A DNA stretch of 64,000 bases from Dyadobacter sp. CY323 (GTDB lineage: Bacteria; Bacteroidota; Bacteroidia; Cytophagales; Spirosomataceae): the NCBI RefSeq assembly GCF_021390245.1, contig NZ_JAJUXH010000009.1, forward strand, positions 62,001 through 126,000, written 5' to 3'. Position 1 is the first letter of the stretch; every line of letters begins with the position of its first letter. Position numbers and translations under genes: made by a program. Under the pieces are notes generated by a model. That model had not been told where the DNA came from and ran no database searches. It saw nothing but the letters and a program-made list of their open reading frames with translations. This document shows, piece by piece, positions 6,985 through 15,159 of this stretch.

Positions 6985-8755
6985 ATATCTGCTTCTCGCA
7001 CTCTTCTTCGCTATTTCAATCGGTTTTGTGAAATCACAGGATCTTTTGGAAAAACGGATTTCCATTAAAATTTCCAGTCAACCGCTCGATGAAACTTTGA
7101 AAAAGCTCGGAGATGCCGGGAATTTCAGTTTTTCATACAGTCCGGATATTATTGATATTAAATCCAAAGTTTCCATTCAGGCTGACAATCAAAGCATTCG
7201 CGAAATACTGACTGAACTTTTTAAAGGCAAAGTTACCTTCCGGGCGAAGCGAAAATACATTATCCTCCAAAAGGCAGACATCCCGGAGCCGGATGAAAAT
7301 TTTGATCTGAATGGCTACATTATCGACAACAAAACCGGCCGAAAGCTCGCAAATGCAAGTATTTACGAAACTGCTACCCTGGCATCCACCGTCAGCAACC
7401 AGTTTGGCTATTACAAAATACGTTTGCCGGTCGTCCCGGGAGCGTTGCGGCTGGAAGTTCGTAAAGAGGATTACATCGGAAAAAGCATTTCCGTCTCAAA
7501 TCGTAAGGATACTTTCCTGCACATTAGACTGAATCCAGACACGTTGCAGCTTCTTTCCAACAAACTAACCCCGAGAGAACAAAGTATAACCGATTCACTG
7601 CACCGGAAAGTGGTCGTGCCGAAAATCCAGCTGGTTTCACATGTTGAAATGCCTGAGGAGACTTTGCCGGATACACAGCCAGCGGCGCGGGATTATGCGC
7701 GTTTAAAACAAACCTATCAGAAAGTACAAAATAATCTGATCAGCGCATTTGCCAGCGCCAAACAAGCCATCCACACCCGGAATATTTCAGATACATTACA
7801 TCGTCACTACCAGGCGTCTATCCTTCCTTTTTTCGGGACCAATCACGAGTTGAGCGGAAACGTGATCAATACGTACTCACTTAACCTGATTGCCGGATAT
7901 TCACTGGGAGTCAGCACATTGGAAGTTGGCGGGATACTGAATGTCGTTCGCGGGAACGTCAATGGTTTTCAGCTGGCGGGCGTAAGTAATATTGTTGGAA
8001 ACAACGTCACCGGATTTCAGTACGCGAATGTCCTCAACATCACATTAGGTAATTTTCAGGGATTCCAGGGGAGTAACCTGATCAACTATACCGGCCGGAA
8101 TTTCTCTGGTTTTCAGGTTGCGGGAGTGGGTAATGTGGTTGTTGGTAATTTGGATGGCTACCAGCTTTCGGCGGGATATAACTATGCAAATACGGTTCGC
8201 AGCGGCCATCAGATCGGGTTTATCAATTACGCCGATTCTTCCGCAACGGTGCCATTTGGGCTTTTCAGTTATGTATACCAAAATGGTTATCGCCGCTTCG
8301 AATTTTCCACCGACGAGTTCAATTATTTCAATACCGCATTCAAAACGGGAGTGAGCCGGTTTTACAATATATTTTCATTGGGCTTTAATGGAATGTCCGC
8401 AGAAAAGCCGCTTGGGACAATAGGTTATGGCTTTGGTACAGCCCAAAATCTGGGAAAAGGGTGGATGGTTAATGCAGATCTGACTGGAAATGTGGTTCTT
8501 TTTAAAGATCAGGAAATCGACGAGATTAATGCAGGTCTATTCAAATTTTCAGCGAGTATTGAAAAGAAATTAGGCCGAAAACTTGCTCTTTTCGCCGGAC
8601 CATCCATTAACCTTCTCACTGGAAATGAATCAGGTCGCATTCGGAATGGCGAAACCAATGGCATTAAACCTTTCTGGCTCGGTCGCAAACGTGATCAGTC
8701 AAAAACAGGATACAGCTGGGTCGGCTTTCAGGCCGGGATACGTTTTTGTAATTAA
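6971..8755 (+). CDS. STN and carboxypeptidase-regulatory-like surface protein with barrel repeats
   Basis: A 594-residue exported protein. A signal peptide covers residues 1-22. An STN domain (about 28-90: ISSQPLDETLKKLGDAGNFS and following) is followed by a carboxypeptidase regulatory-like Ig domain (about 115-185: LNGYIIDNKTGRKLANASIY). After a linker comes a repetitive beta region (about 300-430) with units like GNVNGFQLAGVSNIVGNNV and GNFQGFQGSNLINYTGRNF, resembling LA_2272-type surface repeats, ending in an outer-membrane-barrel-like C-terminus. It starts 14 bases inside fecR. The STN domain is the part of TonB-dependent transducers that signals to FecR, so this may be a receptor that has no plug and TonB barrel. 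Ligand unknown. Its stop overlaps that of nadE. Confidence 0.8.
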   Translation: MAVNKYLLLALFFAISIGFVKSQDLLEKRISIKISSQPLDETLKKLGDAGNFSFSYSPDIIDIKSKVSIQADNQSIREILTELFKGKVTFRAKRKYIILQKADIPEPDENFDLNGYIIDNKTGRKLANASIYETATLASTVSNQFGYYKIRLPVVPGALRLEVRKEDYIGKSISVSNRKDTFLHIRLNPDTLQLLSNKLTPREQSITDSLHRKVVVPKIQLVSHVEMPEETLPDTQPAARDYARLKQTYQKVQNNLISAFASAKQAIHTRNISDTLHRHYQASILPFFGTNHELSGNVINTYSLNLIAGYSLGVSTLEVGGILNVVRGNVNGFQLAGVSNIVGNNVTGFQYANVLNITLGNFQGFQGSNLINYTGRNFSGFQVAGVGNVVVGNLDGYQLSAGYNYANTVRSGHQIGFINYADSSATVPFGLFSYVYQNGYRRFEFSTDEFNYFNTAFKTGVSRFYNIFSLGFNGMSAEKPLGTIGYGFGTAQNLGKGWMVNADLTGNVVLFKDQEIDEINAGLFKFSASIEKKLGRKLALFAGPSINLLTGNESGRIRNGETNGIKPFWLGRKRDQSKTGYSWVGFQAGIRFCN

Positions 8756-10812
8756 AACCCGATCCTTTTACTATTATTCCTCGTGTTCCCGCTATTCACA
8801 AAATCCGCCAGTTCTTTCAATTCTTTCTCAAATCCACCCGAAAGTATTGGAAAACGGCACCACGATCTCGGATCAAGATTATGATCATCCAAATGGAAAG
8901 ATGGTGCATAACGCTCCCTTTTCCATTGATTCCGGCTCCACAGTTTAAAAAACCGCTCAGTCCAGCCTAATATTTGTTCCGGCGCATAAATTGCTTTGTA
9001 ACGGACATGTAAATTCCTGTAAGATTCCAGCGGCGACTTTTTATCCCGGATCGCCAGATTTTCAAGGTCATTTAAAAATTCATAAGGCATTAAATCGGCT
9101 TCATCAGTCTGAGTTTGTGCCAGCGGCCGCAGCTCGGCAGTAGGCTGTAAACTGTTCACTTTTTTCAACCCTTCGATCCTGATATGTTTGCCTTTCACCT
9201 CGCAACCGGCCGTTTCCAGCCAGCGAAGCCACTGACGCAGATAATGCTTATCGATGCCAGCGAGCGGGCTGATGCTCCCAGCGGTATCGCCATCCATCGT
9301 TGCATAGCCTACCGCAGCTTCCGAGCGATTGGAAGTTGCAAGCAGCAAATGATTTGAAATATTAGTCAGTAACCAAACCCCCGGGGCACGTACTCTCGCC
9401 TGGATATTCTGTAAAGCTATATCATCCGTTTCCCAGCTCAATTTCCGACCTATCTGCTCTTCAATCAGCCCTTTATACGTTTCAACCAACCCATTGATAT
9501 TCACATTATAAAACGTAGATCCAATCGATTCCGCCAGCGACTGGGCCGATTCCAATGTATCGGACGAGCTATTTTCGGTGCCCTGATAAATGTTGTGGAT
9601 CAATGCTTTTGCGAGATCTTCTTCCGTCTCCGCAGACTGGATTTCCTTGATATACGAAAGCTTTTCTTTCAAACGCGCCATTCCAATGCTTTCGTCAGCC
9701 AGGCGGATCATCAGCCCGCATAATGCAGTACAAGCACAGGAATCCGCCCCTCCGGAAAGCGAAATGGTAAATCCATTAGACCGGCTTTTTCTCAAATAAT
9801 CAAACAAAGCCAGACATACCGCCCGCGCAAATTCTTCCTCTTTTAATGCACCCCCCTTTTCAAAAGGTTCGATATCAGGAACCTGCGGAAACACTGGCTC
9901 CACTTCCGGGAAATCAAAACGTGCCGGGATCCGCCATGTCCGTTCTTTCGGAGGCACAGCAATTTTGCTTTGAACCTGACTCAAACGGGTTGTTTCCGTA
10001 TCAATAACCGCCGTCGTGATCAGGTAATCTTCATAACTGAACCGATCACTCGACGCAAGCAGCTCCCCGTTGGAAGCGATCATGGCGTCACCGTCATAAA
10101 CCGCCCGCCCGGCTTCATTGCCCAATAAATTGGTATAGATGTAACTGCACGAAAATGCCCTGGAAGCATCTACAACCAGCTTTTCACGTGTCATGAACTT
10201 GTTAAATGCAAAATGGCTGGCGCTGGGATTCAAAATAATGTCAACCCCGCGGTCGTAGTGACGACGCGCCGGCCGGTTGGAAACCCAGCCATCCTCACAA
10301 ATCTCGAATCCGATTTTAACCCCATGAGAGCCACCGAGTATCGGGCCGCTCGCAATATCGAAAATGATGTCCCCGATCGGATAAAACATTTGGTTCACCT
10401 CAATACTTTCCACCACGCCCGGCTGCCAGGGACGAAACCAGCGGGCTTCGTAATGAATGCCATTATTGGCGAGATTTTGTTTACAGAAAAAACCGACAAT
10501 CTGCTTATTCGAAATCAGGCAGGCCGCATTATACAAGCTGGCATTATGCCGTACCGGAAGCCCCACCGCCACGATGATGCCATCGGTTTCGCGCACAATT
10601 TCGAGCAGGCATTTTTGTGCTTGCTCCACCATATCCGGGGCGAAAAAATAGTCTTCGCATCCGTAGCCGGAAATACACAATTCGGGCAGACATAGCAAAC
10701 TTACCTGCTGCTTTTTCGCCTCTTCAATGGCTTGAATAATGTTTCTGGTATTAGCCTCCCACGCCATCGGCGTCTGATTTACTACTCCGGAAGCTACTTT
10801 GATTAAAGGCAT
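8752..10812 (-). CDS. nadE: Glutamine-dependent NAD+ synthetase
   Basis: A 686-residue two-domain NAD synthetase making NAD from nicotinate adenine dinucleotide, ATP and glutamine. Residues 1-290 are the nitrilase-type glutaminase domain, with the catalytic Glu in CLPELCISGYG and the Cys in VKIGFEICEDGW. The synthetase domain starts near residue 325 and has the ATP pyrophosphatase loop ISLSGGADSCACTALCG, then LATSNRSEAAVGYATMDGDT and SPLAGIDKHYLRQWL. Length is normal for the bifunctional form, so no separate amidotransferase is needed. It converges with the surface-protein gene, the two stops sharing bases. It is probably an independent housekeeping transcript. Confidence 0.95.
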   Translation of the reverse strand: MPLIKVASGVVNQTPMAWEANTRNIIQAIEEAKKQQVSLLCLPELCISGYGCEDYFFAPDMVEQAQKCLLEIVRETDGIIVAVGLPVRHNASLYNAACLISNKQIVGFFCKQNLANNGIHYEARWFRPWQPGVVESIEVNQMFYPIGDIIFDIASGPILGGSHGVKIGFEICEDGWVSNRPARRHYDRGVDIILNPSASHFAFNKFMTREKLVVDASRAFSCSYIYTNLLGNEAGRAVYDGDAMIASNGELLASSDRFSYEDYLITTAVIDTETTRLSQVQSKIAVPPKERTWRIPARFDFPEVEPVFPQVPDIEPFEKGGALKEEEFARAVCLALFDYLRKSRSNGFTISLSGGADSCACTALCGLMIRLADESIGMARLKEKLSYIKEIQSAETEEDLAKALIHNIYQGTENSSSDTLESAQSLAESIGSTFYNVNINGLVETYKGLIEEQIGRKLSWETDDIALQNIQARVRAPGVWLLTNISNHLLLATSNRSEAAVGYATMDGDTAGSISPLAGIDKHYLRQWLRWLETAGCEVKGKHIRIEGLKKVNSLQPTAELRPLAQTQTDEADLMPYEFLNDLENLAIRDKKSPLESYRNLHVRYKAIYAPEQILGWTERFFKLWSRNQWKRERYAPSFHLDDHNLDPRSWCRFPILSGGFEKELKELADFVNSGNTRNNSKRIGF

Positions 10813-10908
10813 GAAAATGGCTTGTTAATGAATATATCGGCCTTCCTTAAAATGATGTGCCGGCAACTTAATAAAAATTTGCCTTTTCAAACAGGCAAAG
10901 TTTTTCCC

Positions 10909-10916
10909 TATTTTTG
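10909..10916 (+). promoter_or_regulatory. Candidate -7 box for the FtsX-like permease gene
   Basis: TATTTTTG fits TAnnTTTG and lies 29 bases before the TTG start of the permease gene. The nearest TTG upstream is too far (27 bases), so only the -7 element is supported. Confidence 0.35.
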
Positions 10917-10945
10917 CTAACATAAAAATAACCAACCGATTCCTT

Positions 10946-12181
10946 TTGCAGTTCCCCTCTTTTATCGCCCGACGCATCCGTCACAATGAGGCAGGTTCCT
11001 TTTCCGCTACCGTGTCGAGAATAGGCATCGCGAGTATCGCCATCGGTATTGCGGTGGGGATTATTTCGTTTGCGGTACTGCTCGGGTTTAAGCAGACGAT
11101 CCAGCAAAAAATCTTTTTGTTTGGGGCACATATCAATGTTGCGGCCTTTTCTCAGGGAAATACCTACGAAGAAGGTGCATTACCCCTCAAAAATCCGGTT
11201 TCGGATATCTTACCCGCCATTCCGGAAATAAAGCGCTGGCAAACAGTCGCACACAAATCCGGCATTTTGAAAACACCGGACGAGATCAAAGGTGTTGTTT
11301 TAAAAGGTGTAGGCAAAGATTACGACTGGGATACGTTCAAAAAAAGCCTCGTCGCTGGCAGGCTTATCGGCCACACAGACTCCACTTCTATCAAATACGG
11401 ATATTCTTCTGAGGTTTTAATCAGCCAGAAAATTGCCTCGCTACTCCGTCTAAAAATTGGGGAAGATGTGATTATGTATTCCCTGCAAAATCCGCCCAGG
11501 CCACGAAAACTGACGATAATGGGGATCTACGATACGCAAATGGAGGAATTCGATAACAACCTGATTATCGGAGATTTGGCATTGATTCAGCGTTTAAATG
11601 GCTGGGGGCCCGATTCGGTAGGTACGTACGAAATTTATCTGAACGATTTCACAAAACTGGACGATGTTGCCAATCACTTGCGCCGAACCCTTCCTCCGGG
11701 CATTTACCTGCAAAAAGTAACGAGCGTCTTCCCCCAGATTTTCGACTGGCTCATTTTGTTAGACCGTAATACCGCTGTTTTTCTTACCCTCATACTCTTT
11801 GTTGCCTGCTTTAATATGATCTCCATATTGCTGGTCATGATCATGGAAAGAACACCGCTGATCGGGCTTTTAAAGACATTAGGAAGTCCGAACAGACAAA
11901 TCCGGATGGTTTTTTTCAGAGTCGGGCTGCATATGGTACGCCAGGGACTTGTGATTGGAAATGTCTCGGGATTATTGCTTTGCTGGCTGCAATACAAGTT
12001 CAAACTCATTGAACTCAACCCGGTCAATTATTACATGGACACCGTGCCCATTGTTTTCGACTGGCCGATTTTCGTCATGGTAAACATCGTGACCGTGCTC
12101 ATTTCGGGATTAATCTTGTTGATTCCCACACTCATTATCACCAAAATACAGCCGATAAAAGCATTGCTTTTCAAAAAGTAA
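10946..12181 (+). CDS. FtsX-like ABC transporter permease (LolC/E type)
   Basis: A 411-residue inner-membrane permease of the lipoprotein-releasing (LolC/LolE) type. The N-terminus, FPSFIARRIRHNEAGSFSAT, is the usual start of this family, which supports the TTG start at 10946; no in-frame ATG exists upstream. One helix follows (SIAIGIAVGIISFAVLLGF), then a large periplasmic MacB-like domain (about 60-260), then three helices (about 270-300, 325-345, 375-400), the FtsX domain: FLTLILFVACFNMISILLVM and, after the motif GLLKTLGSPNRQIRMVF, the last two. This topology is standard. The partner ATPase (LolD) is not in the window. It should act in moving lipoproteins out of the inner membrane. Confidence 0.9.
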   Translation: MQFPSFIARRIRHNEAGSFSATVSRIGIASIAIGIAVGIISFAVLLGFKQTIQQKIFLFGAHINVAAFSQGNTYEEGALPLKNPVSDILPAIPEIKRWQTVAHKSGILKTPDEIKGVVLKGVGKDYDWDTFKKSLVAGRLIGHTDSTSIKYGYSSEVLISQKIASLLRLKIGEDVIMYSLQNPPRPRKLTIMGIYDTQMEEFDNNLIIGDLALIQRLNGWGPDSVGTYEIYLNDFTKLDDVANHLRRTLPPGIYLQKVTSVFPQIFDWLILLDRNTAVFLTLILFVACFNMISILLVMIMERTPLIGLLKTLGSPNRQIRMVFFRVGLHMVRQGLVIGNVSGLLLCWLQYKFKLIELNPVNYYMDTVPIVFDWPIFVMVNIVTVLISGLILLIPTLIITKIQPIKALLFKK

Positions 12182-12186
12182 TGTAA

Positions 12187-12654
12187 TCAGGAAATAAGCT
12201 TGCTGAGCAACCGAAAGTCCGTTGTGAAATCCGTTACTTTCAGGAACTTGATTTGATCAAATGCAGCCGCCCGCGGATTTAAAATCACATTCCGCTCCAA
12301 AGGAATTATCGCCGAGGGAACGGTGAATGCGATCACATCCGGATCGTTCAATACTTGTTCCCCAATGAACTGCGAATACGAAATATCGTCCGCCCAGGAT
12401 TTTTTCAGAAGCTTTTCGTCGGTATTAAAAACAAGCGACGCAGTATCAGGAATTTCAATATGCATCAATGCAATCCGCTGCATATTTTCCTTATGCTCGG
12501 CGTGAACAAATTTTTCGAGCAATGCGAGAGAGATATGCTCGCTGGCATAAATACAAGCCAGTCCGACCGGATTCCATCTGCCACCAAAAAGCTTCGCGCC
12601 CGCGCCCGTCCGATCATCGATATACTGCTTTGCGGCGAGCCTGTAAACGATCAT
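12187..12654 (-). CDS. RES-domain toxin of a Xre-RES toxin-antitoxin pair
   Basis: A 155-residue RES-family protein. The N-terminus has the typical MIVYRLAAKQYIDD, then LFGGRWNPVGLACIYASEHI and SLALLEKFVH, covering the conserved Arg, Tyr and Glu region of RES toxins. The tail ILNPRAAAFDQIKFL is also standard. Characterised RES toxins degrade NAD+ (by phosphorolysis or hydrolysis) and stop growth until neutralised by a Xre-type antitoxin. The gene lies directly after its antitoxin with a four-base ATGA overlap, so the pair is translated as a unit. It has no signal peptide. All conserved parts are present, so it is probably active. Confidence 0.92.
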   Translation of the reverse strand: MIVYRLAAKQYIDDRTGAGAKLFGGRWNPVGLACIYASEHISLALLEKFVHAEHKENMQRIALMHIEIPDTASLVFNTDEKLLKKSWADDISYSQFIGEQVLNDPDVIAFTVPSAIIPLERNVILNPRAAAFDQIKFLKVTDFTTDFRLLSKLIS

Positions 12655-13085
12655 ATGTAAACTCCGTGCTCAATGCGCCCGAGCTCATTGCAAATCAGTT
12701 TCACTCCCCAAAAAGATTTCAAGGTAGAAAAATCGTGCATTTCGCCCAGTACTTCACGTGGCTTTCGAAGCCATTCTTCCAAAGCTTTGGGAGTTGCAAA
12801 AACAGAAAGCCCCAGCTCAGCCATGTTTTCGAGCTGATAGAGGTGCTCGGCAAAAAGCCCCTCAAATGGCTTGTTATCTTTAAGGTAGCGCTGCAACGTA
12901 CGATCGCTGATATGCAGGATATCAGCCCATTCAAGCTGGGTAAATAAAAGTTTTTGGGATAATGCCTGAAACTGATCAATGGGAAACAGATCGATCGTTT
13001 TGCGGGCCATGTACAAGACTTCCGGCTCGGCGGCAATCCGCATCGGCGTATTTGTTTCGGGCATCTGATAGTGTATGCTCTTCAT
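12651..13085 (-). CDS. Xre/MbcA/ParS-type antitoxin
   Basis: A 144-residue cytoplasmic protein upstream of, and overlapping, the RES toxin gene. A helix-turn-helix lies at about residues 48-75 (FTQLEWADILHISDRTLQRY). The C-terminal toxin-binding domain follows, with the family block FATPKALEEWLRKPREVLG at about 97-115, and FSTLKSFWGVKLICNELGRIEHGVYI as the conserved end, where the last residues plug the toxin's NAD site in known complexes. Such antitoxins usually repress their own operon. The upstream gap (13086-13128) is only 43 bases, so the promoter must be close to the end of the aminotransferase gene or inside it. Confidence 0.9.
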   Translation of the reverse strand: MKSIHYQMPETNTPMRIAAEPEVLYMARKTIDLFPIDQFQALSQKLLFTQLEWADILHISDRTLQRYLKDNKPFEGLFAEHLYQLENMAELGLSVFATPKALEEWLRKPREVLGEMHDFSTLKSFWGVKLICNELGRIEHGVYI

Positions 13086-13128
13086 AAAATCCGTATTTTG
13101 TCCCCCTAAGATACGACTTTTTTCGTGT

Positions 13129-14271
13129 TTACCAAGCTACTTTCCTCAACGCATCCGCCGCCCGCAAAAGTGTATCATCGTGTTTGGCAAAACAAAATCG
13201 CAAAGTCTTAAAATCGGTAGGCCGGTCGTAAAAGGAGGAAACAGGAATGGACGCCACGCCAGCTTCAATGGTCATCCGTTCGGCGAGGGAAAGGTCCTTT
13301 TCGTCAGACAAATTCGCGTAGGAAACATTCTGAAAAAAGCTGCCCTCCGTAGGTTTTATTCCAAAACCAATGTCATTGATCGCATCCAGAAAAATATCCC
13401 GCTTCCGCTCATAAAATGCAGATAAAGTCAGGTAATGCGCAGGTTCTGAGAGATATTCGGCTACTGCAAACTGAAACGGCGTCACCACGCTGAATACCAG
13501 AAACTGATGGATCTTGCGAAATTCAGCAGTCAATTCCTTTGGGGCCAGACAGTAGCCCAGTTTCCAGCCCGTCGTATGAAATGTTTTCCCAAATGAGCCG
13601 CAAAGAAAAGTGCGTGCAGCCAGCGAAGGAATGGAGGCTGTCGAAATATGCTCTCGCCCATCGAACACAATGTGCTCATACACTTCATCGCTGATCACAG
13701 TAAGATCGTATTCTTCCGCAAGTGTCGCCAGTTGCTTCAAATCGGACGATTTCCAAACATTTCCAGTCGGGTTATGCGGCGTATTCACGATAATAGCCCT
13801 CGTTTTTGGGCTGATCTTCGATTTTACATTTTCCCAATCAATCTCTTCATACTGCGGATCCAGCGTTACAAAAACCGGCACACCTCCATTCAGCTCAATG
13901 GCCGGAACGTAACTATCATACGCCGGCTCGAAAACAATGACCTCGTCCCCAGGATGCACCACCGTACTGATCGCCACATACAATGCCTCGGTAGCGCCGC
14001 TGGTTATTGTGATTTCCGATTCGGGATGATATTCATACGAGGTTGCGGTGCACACTTTTTGCGAAATCGCTTCCCGCAGTGCCATTACACCGGCCATCGG
14101 CGCATACTGATTTTTGCCAGCGCGGATGTATTTGTCGACCAACCCCTGCAATTCCGGGGAACAGTCAAATTCGGGGAATCCTTGTGCAAGATTGATCGCT
14201 TTGTGCTCTTCTGCGAGCCGGGACATTCTGGTAAAAATGGTCGTACCTACTTTAGGAAGTTTCGATTGCAT
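13129..14271 (-). CDS. PLP-dependent aminotransferase class I/II (methionine/kynurenine aminotransferase-like)
   Basis: A fold-type I aminotransferase of about 380 residues. I chose the ATG at 14271 (MQSKLPKVGTTIFTRMSRLA); the frame runs on to 14346 but that part is the terminator of the upstream redoxin gene. Motifs in order: INLAQGFPEFDCSPEL, ITSGATEALYVAI, NTPHNPTGNVW, VISDEVYEHIVFD and the PLP-lysine region GSFGKTFHTTGWKLGYCLAP. The order and spacing resemble the YbdL/kynurenine aminotransferase group, which acts on methionine, glutamine or aromatic amino acids. The substrate is not decided by these motifs. It is separated from the toxin-antitoxin pair downstream by 43 bases and may be read with it. 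Confidence 0.9.
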   Translation of the reverse strand: MQSKLPKVGTTIFTRMSRLAEEHKAINLAQGFPEFDCSPELQGLVDKYIRAGKNQYAPMAGVMALREAISQKVCTATSYEYHPESEITITSGATEALYVAISTVVHPGDEVIVFEPAYDSYVPAIELNGGVPVFVTLDPQYEEIDWENVKSKISPKTRAIIVNTPHNPTGNVWKSSDLKQLATLAEEYDLTVISDEVYEHIVFDGREHISTASIPSLAARTFLCGSFGKTFHTTGWKLGYCLAPKELTAEFRKIHQFLVFSVVTPFQFAVAEYLSEPAHYLTLSAFYERKRDIFLDAINDIGFGIKPTEGSFFQNVSYANLSDEKDLSLAERMTIEAGVASIPVSSFYDRPTDFKTLRFCFAKHDDTLLRAADALRKVAW

Positions 14272-14309
14272 CCGCGACTTATGAGAAAAAGAACCTGTTT
14301 TACATAAAA

Positions 14310-14369
14310 AAACCCGCATCAATGCCGGTTTGTCAAATATAAGCAATGACAGTCAGCAGATGCGGGTTT
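14310..14369 (-). terminator. Intrinsic terminator of the redoxin gene
   Basis: Read on the minus strand, AAACCCGCATC pairs with GATGCGGGTTT (arms 14359-14369 and 14310-14320) and is followed by a run of T (14304-14311 on the plus strand is A-rich). A smaller hairpin inside it is also possible. It lies 13 bases after the redoxin stop, and it argues that the aminotransferase starts at 14271, not 14346. Confidence 0.7.
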
Positions 14370-14382
14370 AGGATGGAAATCC

Positions 14383-15000
14383 CTATTTCCCCGATTTCCG
14401 GATATATACTTCTTTCAGAACAGACTTCACGTCCGGTGTATGGTCGAAATTCTCGTCCACGAATGCATACGCGATTCTTCTATCCTGCCCGATCACAAAC
14501 AAAGATGGTGTAAAAACCTCCTCCGAAATGCCCGCAATGCGGTCCCAGATCGGTGACGTTTCAGAATAAACCCCGTACGATCGCGCCACATTATAATTTT
14601 TATCATGATAAATAGGCAGCTCTGTTTCCAGTTTCCGGCCAATCCGCTCGATTTCCTTTTGCGACTCATTGGTCAAAATCAGCAGCTGCCCGCCCAGCGC
14701 TTCCACCTGTGGCGCCAATTTTTCGATCATCGCCAGATGTTTGGGCGCGTAACTTCCCCAGCAATTACAATAGAAACTCAAAACAAGCGGCTTGAAATGG
14801 ATCAGATCTATTACAGACCTGGAATCCCCCGATTGTGAAAACCCATTAATGGATGTCACCGGAAAACCGTCATCATTTCGCAGGTAAAACAAGGGCGCTA
14901 AATCGCCCGTTTTGAGAATTTCAACCGATTCATCTGTCACTTTCTGTTTCAGATTAAGCGTCGAAATGTTACCCGATTCATCTTCAATTTCGTAATACAT
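14383..15000 (-). CDS. AhpC/TSA-like redoxin domain protein lacking the CxxC motif
   Basis: A 205-residue protein with a thioredoxin-like peroxiredoxin fold: an N-terminal lead-in (LKTGDLAPLFYLRNDDG), a strand and active-site helix (PLVLSFYCNCWGSYAPKHL at about 80-98), LLILTNESQKEIERIG, and the cis-Pro region VFTPSLFVIGQDRRIAYAF. In related proteins the active site is WCPYC or similar; here it reads CNCWGSYA, so the normal CxxC spacing is absent and only two Cys one residue apart remain. It has no signal peptide. It may be a non-canonical thiol peroxidase or a redox-inactive relative. A terminator follows it directly, so it is probably transcribed alone. Confidence 0.75.
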   Translation of the reverse strand: MYYEIEDESGNISTLNLKQKVTDESVEILKTGDLAPLFYLRNDDGFPVTSINGFSQSGDSRSVIDLIHFKPLVLSFYCNCWGSYAPKHLAMIEKLAPQVEALGGQLLILTNESQKEIERIGRKLETELPIYHDKNYNVARSYGVYSETSPIWDRIAGISEEVFTPSLFVIGQDRRIAYAFVDENFDHTPDVKSVLKEVYIRKSGK

Positions 15001-15159
15001 GATTTGTCAGGGACTAATGCTCGAATTGTGTTTCTTTTCCAAAGCTAGCATTAATCTATCTACTCTACAAGATTAATAGACTTTATTTATCAAAATTATT
15101 TTTTAGTAACAAAATGGCTGTCGCAGCTTATAATTATCAAACTAAATTTTAAATGTCTC

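Noticed and set aside
10878..10899. TTTGCC...GGCAAA hairpin in the divergent gap between nadE and the FtsX-like gene, with T-rich sequence after it
   Set aside because: A terminator makes no sense between divergent genes, and the arms are only six bases; it may be an operator, but there is no second copy to support this.
14272..14346. N-terminal extension of the aminotransferase frame
   Set aside because: It is encoded by the terminator of the upstream redoxin gene and has no homology to the family; the start at 14271 is better.
15050..15077. ATTAATC/GATTAAT inverted repeat upstream of the GH31 gene
   Set aside because: Seven-base AT-rich arms with a 14-base spacer arise easily by chance in this AT-rich gap; it does not match the LacI site at 18537.
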